Positions 1 through 5,298 of a DNA stretch of 8,744 bases are shown here, one piece after another (the first letter of the stretch is position 1; the number at the start of each line of letters is the position of its first letter). The notes under the pieces were generated by a model that made no database searches, was not told the DNA's origin, and worked only from the letters and a program-made list of their open reading frames with translations. Source of the stretch: Anaerolineae bacterium (GTDB lineage: Bacteria > Chloroflexota > Anaerolineae > UBA1429). The position numbers and the translations under genes are program-made. Where the stretch lies: contig JAFGLK010000588.1 in the NCBI GenBank assembly GCA_016928125.1, forward strand, positions 1 to 8,744. Reading direction: 5' to 3'.

Positions 1-1
1 G

Positions 2-547
2 CTGCACGAGGTGGCCGCCAAGATGGGCAACTATATGATCGTGGGCCAGGGCGCGCGTGGCCCCAACCCGGACACCAAGGCGCTGAATACCTTTGGCGCC
101 CACTTTGTGCAGGTGGTGGTCAATGTGGAGACGGGCCAGGTGCGGGTGGAGCGCGTGGTGGCGGTGCACGAGATCGGGCGCGTGGTCAACCCGCTGACGG
201 CCGCCAGCCAGGTCTACGGCGGCGTGGTGATGGCCCTGGGCTATGCCTTGAGCGAGGAGCGCGTGCTCGACGCGCGCACCGGCCTGCAACTGACGGCCAA
301 CCTGGAAAAGTACAGGCCAGCCACGCTCGCCGATGTGCCCCAGATCGAAGCGCTCTTTGTGGACCTGCCCGATCCAGAGGCCAACAGCGTGGGCAGCAAG
401 GGTCTGGGCGAGCCGCCGATCATCCCCCTGGCGGCGGCGGTGGCCAACGCCGTGGCTGACGCCACAGGCAGCCGTCCTACCGCGTTACCCATGACGCCCG
501 CCCGGATCCTCGGCTGGCTGGGCGCAAGGGAGGAGGTGACGACATGA
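2..547 (+). CDS. Molybdopterin-binding subunit of aldehyde/xanthine oxidoreductase, C-terminal part (5' truncated)
   Basis: This is the last 181 codons of a large molybdenum subunit of the xanthine dehydrogenase / aldehyde oxidoreductase family; the gene starts before the window. The frame is open from base 2, so the GTG at 11 is internal and not a start. Family landmarks visible are GQGARGPNPD near the beginning, the EIGRVVNP segment, and SKGLGEPPIIP. In the family the Glu of GEPP is the catalytic base beside the molybdenum; its codon here is 410-412. The protein ends ...TPARILGWLG, the usual C-terminus. The enzyme hydroxylates an aldehyde or aromatic heterocycle using water and passes electrons through Fe-S clusters to FAD. 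The stop overlaps the start of the FAD-subunit gene by four bases (ATGA), indicating translational coupling. Compared with E. coli PaoABC, the GxGxRGPNPD segment and the neighbouring PaoB-type subunit favour the aldehyde oxidoreductase branch. The substrate cannot be read from this fragment. Confidence 0.92.
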   Translation: MHEVAAKMGNYMIVGQGARGPNPDTKALNTFGAHFVQVVVNVETGQVRVERVVAVHEIGRVVNPLTAASQVYGGVVMALGYALSEERVLDARTGLQLTANLEKYRPATLADVPQIEALFVDLPDPEANSVGSKGLGEPPIIPLAAAVANAVADATGSRPTALPMTPARILGWLGAREEVTT

Positions 548-1521
548 GCATGAAACCCTTTGCCCATGCGAACGCCACATCGCCTGAGGAGGCCATCGCG
601 GCGCTCGACGCCGGCACACGCCCCCTGGCCGGCGGAACCGATCTGCTGGCCCGCATGAAGGCCGGGCTCATCGCGCCCGAGCGGCTTGTGAACCTCAAGA
701 CCGTTTCAGAGCTCGGCCGGATCACCGTCGCAGACGACGGCTGGCACATCGGAGCGATGGCCACGCTCTCAGAGATCGCCGAGCACGCTTCGATCCATCC
801 AGCGCCCGAGATGGCCTGCTTGTACCAGGCCATCCTGCAGAGCGCCTCGCCCCAATTGCGCCACATGGCGACCCTGGGCGGCAATCTGGTGCAAGAGCCG
901 CGCTGCTGGTACTACCGACATCCTCAAGTGCCGTGCTGGCGCAAGGGCGGCCGCATGTGCTACGCCTTTAGCGGGGACAACCGCGAACACGTCCTCTTTG
1001 ACGGAGGCCCCTGCTTTGCGGTGCACCCCTCGGACCCCGCCGTGGCGCTCATGGCCCTGGGCGCGGCCGTGACGGTCCTTGGCCCGGATGGCCAGCGAAC
1101 CCTGCCCCTGCGGCAGTTCTACCGCAAGCCCGACCGCGACCGGCGCAGCGACCACAGCCTGGCCGAGGACGAGCTGATCATCGAGGTGTTTGTGCCTCGC
1201 TGGCTAGAGGGCGCATCGGGCGCCTATGTGAAGGTAGCCGGGCGCGCCGCCTGGGATTTCGCCCTGGCCAGCGCCGCCGTGCAGGCCGTCGTCGCCCAAG
1301 GGCGGGTGCAGATGGCCAACATCGCCCTGGGCGGCGTGGCGCCCTATCCCTGGCGGGCGGAGGCAGCCGAGGCGCTCCTTGTCGGCCAGCCGCTCAGCGA
1401 CGAGACGATCCAAGCTGCGGCCGACGCCGCCACGAAGGGTGCGCGGACCCTCGAGCATAACGGATACAAGGTGCAGATGCTGCGCGGGGTGGTGAAGGAG
1501 GCGCTGAACCAGCTCCGCTGA
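544..1521 (+). CDS. FAD-binding subunit of molybdenum oxidoreductase with [4Fe-4S] insertion (PaoB/YagS-like)
   Basis: A 325-residue protein of normal length for the FAD (CoxM/PaoB) subunit, which carries electrons from the molybdenum and [2Fe-2S] subunits to the final acceptor. FAD-binding signatures are PLAGGTDLLARMKAG at about residues 27-41 and ATLGGNL at 109-115. Directly after the second motif is a cysteine insertion, C121-X9-C131-X7-C139-X17-C157, followed by HPSDPAVAL. This spacing and surrounding match E. coli PaoB, where four cysteines bind a [4Fe-4S] cluster absent from ordinary xanthine dehydrogenases. The C-terminal CO-dehydrogenase-flavoprotein-like domain begins at about 215. 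A strong ribosome site AGGAGGTGA (531-539) is four bases from ATG 544; Met3 (550) is a less well spaced alternative. No signal peptide is seen. The gene order here is Mo subunit then FAD subunit, unlike paoABC. Family assignment is secure; substrate and in vivo acceptor are unknown. Confidence 0.93.
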   Translation: MSMKPFAHANATSPEEAIAALDAGTRPLAGGTDLLARMKAGLIAPERLVNLKTVSELGRITVADDGWHIGAMATLSEIAEHASIHPAPEMACLYQAILQSASPQLRHMATLGGNLVQEPRCWYYRHPQVPCWRKGGRMCYAFSGDNREHVLFDGGPCFAVHPSDPAVALMALGAAVTVLGPDGQRTLPLRQFYRKPDRDRRSDHSLAEDELIIEVFVPRWLEGASGAYVKVAGRAAWDFALASAAVQAVVAQGRVQMANIALGGVAPYPWRAEAAEALLVGQPLSDETIQAAADAATKGARTLEHNGYKVQMLRGVVKEALNQLR

Positions 1522-1561
1522 GGATTGTAGGCGCGGGGCTAAGAACGGAACTTGCCGTATT

Positions 1562-1595
1562 GGAGGCTCCAGAGCACAAAGGCTCTAGGGCCTCC
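1562..1595. terminator. Strong hairpin between convergent genes, possible transcription end
   Basis: A 14-pair stem (1562-1575 with 1582-1595), containing one G-T pair and one mismatch, closes a six-base loop, ACAAAG. It lies 40 bases after the stop of the FAD-subunit gene and before the end of the convergent acyltransferase gene. Neither strand has a T-run after the stem, so it is not a classical intrinsic terminator. It could act in both directions as an mRNA 3'-end barrier. Apart from this hairpin and the repeat at 1668, I see nothing else in 1522-1693. Confidence 0.45.
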
Positions 1596-1667
1596 CTATG
1601 CGTCGTAGCGCGGTAGCATTGAGCCAAACGACAGCCACGGGCGACCAGATAGACAACCAGTCAATGC

Positions 1668-1677
1668 GTTTGCGCGC
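1668..1677 (+). repeat. Left copy of 10-bp direct repeat GTTTGCGCGC
   Basis: GTTTGCGCGC occurs here and again, identical and in the same orientation, at 2759-2768. The two copies bracket the AT-rich acyltransferase gene. They could be a duplicated target site or recombination scar. The GC-rich half (GCGCGC) makes a chance match more likely than for a random 10-mer. Confidence 0.4.
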
Positions 1678-1693
1678 AAGCAGACACGTGGGC

Positions 1694-2734
1694 TCAGATC
1701 TTGCTTGGGACCGCTTGGCCTGTCTTGGCGCGCCGTCGGCCTACTCTCACGACCAGGACACCCGTGATGTGGGTCAACAGAATAGCAGCCACAAAGATCC
1801 CCACCATCGAGGTTGCGAGCACAGCCACGTTCGCCAGCGGCGTGACGATGTATTCCTCAATCGTCGAGATGAGTATGCCAATAAGAACGTGGTGAGAGAG
1901 AAAGGCGCCATAGGCATAACGGCTCAGGAAGCCAGCCGCCCGGTGGATGGGCTGCCAATTCAGAAAGGGCGCCACGTACACAATCCAGGTGAACCATACC
2001 ATGCCGAGCGGCGCGGTATATAGCGGGCTTGTGATCACAACGGCAGGTATCGCTAAGGCCAGCGCAGCCGTCGAAGCGACCACAAGCGCAAGACGCGAAG
2101 GCCTCTCATGACTATAGTCTCTCATAAACTTCATGCCAAAGACAAACTCAAGGATACGAAAGCCAGGAAACCGGGAAAGGGACATGCCTGAGGTGTACAG
2201 AAGAAAAGAAAACAGATATACTGCTAGAGATAGGGCCAAAAGGGTCATCATCGATCTCAGTGCGATTCCTCGCAGAAGCGGAAACACCGCGTACATGATA
2301 ATGATGAAACCCAAGAACCACTCCCCAACAAGATAGAAATTGGGTGCCAGGTAGCCTGTGAATCCGTCTAGCCCAAAGATGGTCAGGAAGATCGCTGCTG
2401 GATGCACATTCGGGAAGGGCCACTTCCTATACAGAACCAAAAGTATCATAAGCATTGCAGCATAGGTCACGTAAAAGAGAGGAAATATGGCAAGAAAGCG
2501 TCTGACATAAAAATCTATAACATCGAAATTCGATCGATAGCTGTACATAAGCGAGGCGCCAGAAAGTATAATGAACAGACTTACACCGATCTGGCCTAAG
2601 ACCGCCGGTAGATGTAGCAGGGCATCCGGCCTGGACGAGAACTCGTCTACAGACAGATCATAGTGATAAAGTATGATCATAATAATGGCAATGACACGGA
2701 TAAGATCAAGACAGAACAAACGCTTCTGAGACAT
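1694..2734 (-). CDS. Membrane-bound O-acyltransferase, acyltransferase family 3 (OafA/WecH-like)
   Basis: A 346-residue polytopic membrane protein of the Acyl_transf_3 family, which moves acyl groups (often acetyl) from the cytoplasm onto surface sugars, glycolipids or antibiotics. The N-terminal signature LDLIRVIAIIMIILYHYD (residues 9-26) carries Arg13 and His24, matching the Arg/His pair needed in OafA-type enzymes. The SLFIILSGASLMYSY segment (52-66) corresponds to the family's FFxLSGF motif, and EWFLGFIIIMYAVFPLL (138-154) to the W-x-x-E/FY-x-x-FP region. About ten hydrophobic helices follow one another, ending in a basic tail VGRRRAKTG. The start ATG at 2734 follows a G-rich ribosome site (AAGGGGGG). 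There is no attached SGNH domain. The gene is AT-rich: sampled 60-base stretches inside it are roughly 35-45% GC, against about 60% or more around it, and codon use shifts accordingly. This suggests recent transfer. The acceptor substrate cannot be inferred, as no glycan genes are nearby. Confidence 0.88.
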   Translation of the reverse strand: MSQKRLFCLDLIRVIAIIMIILYHYDLSVDEFSSRPDALLHLPAVLGQIGVSLFIILSGASLMYSYRSNFDVIDFYVRRFLAIFPLFYVTYAAMLMILLVLYRKWPFPNVHPAAIFLTIFGLDGFTGYLAPNFYLVGEWFLGFIIIMYAVFPLLRGIALRSMMTLLALSLAVYLFSFLLYTSGMSLSRFPGFRILEFVFGMKFMRDYSHERPSRLALVVASTAALALAIPAVVITSPLYTAPLGMVWFTWIVYVAPFLNWQPIHRAAGFLSRYAYGAFLSHHVLIGILISTIEEYIVTPLANVAVLATSMVGIFVAAILLTHITGVLVVRVGRRRAKTGQAVPSKI

Positions 2735-2758
2735 TACCCCCCCTTGTCAGACTCCTTT

Positions 2759-2768
2759 GTTTGCGCGC
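2759..2768 (+). repeat. Right copy of 10-bp direct repeat GTTTGCGCGC
   Basis: Identical to 1668-1677. It sits just upstream of the acyltransferase start, between the gene and its predicted promoter. If the gene was inserted at this repeat, it is now read from a promoter lying outside the insertion. Confidence 0.4.
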
Positions 2769-2808
2769 GGCCCAGCGAGAGGACAGCGTGGATACGACAT
2801 TTGTCCAC

Positions 2809-2837
2809 ACTCTAGCCGGAACAGGCTCTGGCGTCAA
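2809..2837 (-). promoter_or_regulatory. Sigma-70-type promoter for the acyltransferase gene
   Basis: Read on the minus strand: TTGACG (2837-2832), a 17-base spacer, then TAGAGT (2814-2809). The -35 matches consensus at 5 of 6 positions and the -10 at 4 of 6, with ideal spacing. Predicted transcription start is near 2802, giving a leader of about 67 bases before ATG 2734. It lies downstream of the terminator at 2897-2926, so the acyltransferase would be transcribed independently of the preceding operon. Confidence 0.55.
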
Positions 2838-2896
2838 CGCTCACATGCCTCCGTCCCAGTCGGCTCTCCGCGCCCATCCGCGAGCCTCGCCACACG

Positions 2897-2926
2897 AAAA
2901 AAGGGGGGCCAGGAACTCCTGGCCCC
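2897..2926 (-). terminator. Rho-independent terminator of the membrane protein / Lnt-like / 73-aa operon
   Basis: On the minus strand a perfect nine-pair stem GGGGCCAGG / CCTGGCCCC closes an AGTT loop and is followed by CC and six Ts. It begins 33 bases after the stop of the 73-residue gene. Stem, loop and T-run are all in the right order for the minus strand only, so this is a confident end for that operon. Confidence 0.9.
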
Positions 2927-2959
2927 ACACATCCATTCCCTCAGGACGGGCAAGCGTGC

Positions 2960-3181
2960 TCAGTTTGCCACATCGCCCCCAGTCGCCTCGTGGCTGTCCA
3001 CCGAGATCAGCTCGAGCCCCAGATCGCGCAGCCTGCTCAGCAGGCCGTAGAGCGCGGACTGGTCGGGCACCCGGCCGTAGAGCACCATCTCCTCACCTCG
3101 CTGGACGATCTCGAGCCCCTCAAACCAGCTCGCCCAATGGGGGGCCAGGCCCCCTCTGGCGCGGATCTCAACGCTGAGCAT
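2960..3181 (-). CDS. Conserved small protein of unknown function (73 aa, W..WF.GL type)
   Basis: A 73-residue protein beginning MLSVEIRARG, with HWASWFEGLEIV at 15-26, a short strand around 32-38 (MVLYGRV), then DQSALYGLLSRLRDLGLELISV at 40-61. I recall similar free-standing 65-75-residue proteins in Chloroflexota and other bacteria with the pattern W..WF.GL ... L.G.V.DQ.AL.GLL...RDLG..L.SV. They have no assigned function, but the beta/helix pattern suggests a small folded soluble protein. The start at 3181 is preferred because AAGGCGG lies nine bases upstream; ATG 3190 directly abuts that site. The frame stays open further upstream to 3391, but that part is only a shadow of the Lnt-like gene. 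It overlaps the end of that gene by 14 bases, implying translational coupling, and is followed by a strong terminator. It is soluble by composition. Confidence 0.8.
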   Translation of the reverse strand: MLSVEIRARGGLAPHWASWFEGLEIVQRGEEMVLYGRVPDQSALYGLLSRLRDLGLELISVDSHEATGGDVAN

Positions 3182-4721
3182 GGGTCGCATCCGCCTTGCG
3201 CGCAGCACGCTTTCGGACCTGATCCGGATAGATCGCAAAGAAGGCAAATCCCGCCAGGCTGAGCCAGCCCACCCAATCCCCCACGCGGGTGTACAGGGTG
3301 CCACCCTCCCCCGCCCCCAAGGGCACGTCGGCCACCATCGGCGCGGGCCGTCGCTGGCTGGGATGTGCGCGCACGGCCAGGATGCGACCATACGGATCCA
3401 TCATGGCCGTCGTGAAATTGCCGGCCGCCACGGTTGCCACGCGATTCTCCACCGCGTGAAAGACCATCTGCACATAGTACATGATCTCCATGCCTTTGAC
3501 CGAGGTCTCGAGGGTGGGCGCCGCGATGAGCTGGGCGCCTTTGCGCGCCAGGATCCGCGACGAATCGGTAAAGTTGGCGTCATTGCAGATGATCGTCGCC
3601 AGGCGGCCGAGGGGCGTCTCGTAAACCGGATAGGTCGCCGCTTCAGGGTCCCGCCCCTCACCCGGGGAGGGATGGCTCTTGCCCGAGACGGCCAGGAACT
3701 CCCCTGCCGGGTTCACGATCACGGAGGCGTTGCGAGATTCGCCCTCCCGGGCGCGCCCAAAGGGCATCATGATGTGGGCCTGCGTCTCGCGCACTAGAGA
3801 GACGATCTCGTCCCTGTGCTCGACGCGCGGGTCAAAGCCGATCGCGAGCTCGGGCCAGATCACCAGCTCCGCGCCCTCCTGGGCAGCCAGGCGCGTCTGC
3901 TCGACGAGGGATGCCAGCCGGACGGTCTGTGACGCCTCTGTATCGATGTGACCCGCGGTGTGGAAATCGTGCGACACCCCGGCGACGCGCACGGTCGGCG
4001 CGTTCGTCGGCGTGCCTGAGAGCATGATCAGACTCAGCGCCACCCATACGAGCAGCGCCGCACCGATGCCGATCAGCCAGCGCCGGCTGAGAAGGGCGTC
4101 GACCTTTGGCGCGCCATCCCAGGCCCGCCCACGGTCCAAGAGCGCCAGGATCCCCTGGGCGATGCCATAGTTCACCAGCATGATCAACAGGTCGAGGCCG
4201 TAGATGCTGAACACCGAGACCGGCTGGATCAGCCAAGCCTGGGTATGCACCGTGTGCCCGATAAAGCCGTAAGTGCGGATGAGCGGGATAAAGCTGCGGA
4301 TCATCTCAAAGCCCACCCAACCGAACACGCCTTCGAGGACAAACCAGCGATAGCGCGTCAGCTCGTGAAACTGGCGATTGCCGCGGGCGCCCAACCAATC
4401 CTTTACCAAGGCGATGACCGGGATGAGCAAGATGAACGCCGTCTCGACGGTGATGGCAAACAGCGCGGTCACCAGCCACAGCACCCAGAGGTCGCCGCCG
4501 ATGCAGGGCGCCAACGCCGCCCAACGTCTGGGCAGCAAGCGATACTGCGCCACGAGCATGGGCACCAGGCAAAAGAATGCCAAGGGCCACACGTTGTAAG
4601 GGGGAAAGGCCAGAATCAGCATCGCGGTGGTCATGAGGCTGAGCGCGACGCTGATGCCCATCCGCAGCCCGACGGACACCTGAACGCCCTCTTCCGACCG
4701 TGTCACTGCCAATGATGTCAT
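3168..4721 (-). CDS. Apolipoprotein N-acyltransferase-like membrane protein with nitrilase domain
   Basis: A 517-residue protein of the right size and architecture for Lnt, which adds a third acyl chain to the N-terminal cysteine of lipoproteins. Residues about 22-235 hold six to seven membrane helices, then an extracytoplasmic carbon-nitrogen hydrolase domain (about 243-470), and a last helix at 484-498 with a basic tail. The catalytic triad residues are visible: Glu291 in VIWPELAI, Lys348 in SGKSH, and Cys379 in IICND; Glu355 (PGEG) fits the second essential Glu. Two deviations stand out. The residue two after the catalytic Cys is Asp (CND) where E. coli Lnt has the essential Glu of CYE. 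The stretch between Glu355 and Cys379 is about 20 residues shorter than in E. coli Lnt. A strong ribosome site AGGAGGTG (4726-4733) fixes ATG 4721. The gene follows the 126-residue membrane gene by 33 bases and overlaps the next small gene. The Lnt-type fold is sure; true lipoprotein N-acylation is an inference. Confidence 0.85.
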   Translation of the reverse strand: MTSLAVTRSEEGVQVSVGLRMGISVALSLMTTAMLILAFPPYNVWPLAFFCLVPMLVAQYRLLPRRWAALAPCIGGDLWVLWLVTALFAITVETAFILLIPVIALVKDWLGARGNRQFHELTRYRWFVLEGVFGWVGFEMIRSFIPLIRTYGFIGHTVHTQAWLIQPVSVFSIYGLDLLIMLVNYGIAQGILALLDRGRAWDGAPKVDALLSRRWLIGIGAALLVWVALSLIMLSGTPTNAPTVRVAGVSHDFHTAGHIDTEASQTVRLASLVEQTRLAAQEGAELVIWPELAIGFDPRVEHRDEIVSLVRETQAHIMMPFGRAREGESRNASVIVNPAGEFLAVSGKSHPSPGEGRDPEAATYPVYETPLGRLATIICNDANFTDSSRILARKGAQLIAAPTLETSVKGMEIMYYVQMVFHAVENRVATVAAGNFTTAMMDPYGRILAVRAHPSQRRPAPMVADVPLGAGEGGTLYTRVGDWVGWLSLAGFAFFAIYPDQVRKRAARKADATHAQR

Positions 4722-4754
4722 CTCACACCTCCTGTCCGTCTACACACACCAGCG

Positions 4755-5135
4755 TCAGTCAGCGGAGCGCCGCCACCAGGGCTTGATGATGCTATAGATG
4801 CCGGCCCCGATCAGCACGATGGCCAGGATGGGCACATTCACGCCGGCCAGATCCCCAATCCCCGATAGGAGCGCCAGAGCACCCAAGACCAGGGTGCCGC
4901 CGCTCATCTTGATGCCGTAGGCATAGCGAGCCACGTTCAGCCCCAGCAGAATCAGCCCCGTGACGACGCCGCCCAGCCCGACCGGCACCTGCTCCGGTCC
5001 GAGCAGCATCGTCAGGAGCGTGCCGACCCCGATCGAGATCAAGAAGACCGCCCAGGCGATGCTCTCCAGCCGCTTGTTGAGCGCCTCCTGCGCTGTCATG
5101 GTGGCCTCGTCCTCCGAACGGACCTCTGTCATCAT
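4755..5135 (-). CDS. Small four-helix membrane protein of unknown function (126 aa)
   Basis: A 126-residue protein beginning MMTEVRSEDE. A charged, helix-forming N-terminus (about 4-25, ending NKRLESIAWA) is followed by four hydrophobic segments at about 26-45, 50-68, 79-95 and 101-117, then a basic end KPWWRRSAD. The layout, a cytosolic helix followed by two helix pairs with the central GLILLGLNVARYAYGIK segment, resembles a family of small uncharacterised membrane proteins I recall from Chloroflexota and Planctomycetota. No catalytic motif is visible. The frame is open to an ATG at 5213, but the start at 5135 is better supported. AGGAGG (5145-5150) lies nine bases upstream, and a promoter -10 element (5182-5187) falls inside the longer version. 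The gene leads the probable operon with the Lnt-like gene 33 bases downstream, so it may act at the membrane alongside that enzyme. That role is inferred from position only. Confidence 0.82.
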   Translation of the reverse strand: MMTEVRSEDEATMTAQEALNKRLESIAWAVFLISIGVGTLLTMLLGPEQVPVGLGGVVTGLILLGLNVARYAYGIKMSGGTLVLGALALLSGIGDLAGVNVPILAIVLIGAGIYSIIKPWWRRSAD

Positions 5136-5144
5136 GATGACCTG

Positions 5145-5150
5145 CCTCCT
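5145..5150 (-). promoter_or_regulatory. Ribosome binding site that decides the start of the 126-aa gene
   Basis: AGGAGG on the minus strand, nine bases before the ATG at 5135 (twelve before the second ATG at 5132). It supports the short form of the protein over the 152-residue reading that begins at 5213. Confidence 0.8.
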
Positions 5151-5181
5151 GGCTAGCTCGATGCGATTCACCTCTGCCTCG

Positions 5182-5210
5182 AGTATAGCAGCACGAAAGA
5201 GATCCGTGAT
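5182..5210 (-). promoter_or_regulatory. Extended -10 promoter of the membrane protein / Lnt-like operon
   Basis: Minus strand TGCTATACT gives an extended -10 element (TATACT at 5187-5182 preceded by TGC). At 17-base spacing the -35 position reads ATCACG (5210-5205), a poor match, as expected when an extended -10 or an activator compensates. The predicted start is near 5175, leaving about 40 bases before ATG 5135. The -35 position overlaps an 8-base palindrome GTGATCAC (5206-5213) and abuts the GGGTGA repeats, so activator dependence is plausible. Confidence 0.55.
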
Positions 5211-5250
5211 CACCCAGCAGGGGTGAGCAAAGGGTGATTCGGCCGGGTGA
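5210..5250. repeat. Cluster of four GGGTGA elements upstream of the operon promoter
   Basis: GGGTGA occurs on the plus strand at 5221-5226, 5232-5237 and 5245-5250, and once inverted at 5210-5215 (TCACCC). The first two direct copies are 11 bases apart and the next 13, close to one helical turn. The inverted copy forms TCACCC-AGCAG-GGGTGA with its neighbour. Relative to the predicted start at 5175 the elements lie at about -35 to -75, where activators usually bind. The gap 5214-5298 holds these repeats and no recognisable terminator for the regulator gene. Confidence 0.5.
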
Positions 5251-5298
5251 CAGACGGCAGGGGAAGAGCTCGTTTAGAGAAGGAAAAGGGGCCTGCAG

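Noticed and set aside
477..1155. Minus-strand open frames opposite the oxidoreductase genes
   Set aside because: The plus-strand proteins are unmistakable family members, and the antisense translations show no motif.
1598..2023. Plus-strand 141-residue frame across the convergent gap and the end of the acyltransferase gene
   Set aside because: Most of it is antisense to the acyltransferase, its translation is hydrophilic and motif-free, and no ribosome site precedes it.
2757..3177. Plus-strand frames across the acyltransferase promoter and the 73-aa gene
   Set aside because: They run antisense through a promoter, a strong terminator and a conserved small gene; the translation is Arg/Pro/Ser-rich noise.
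3180..4715. Long plus-strand open frames opposite the Lnt-like gene (3180-3797 and 4245-4715)
   Set aside because: They are mirror frames of a GC-rich coding region, with His/Arg/Gln-rich translations lacking any recognisable domain, while the minus-strand frame carries a clear family.
5136..5213. N-terminal extension of the 126-aa membrane protein to the ATG at 5213
   Set aside because: It lacks a ribosome site and contains the predicted -10 element, while AGGAGG is well placed for 5135.
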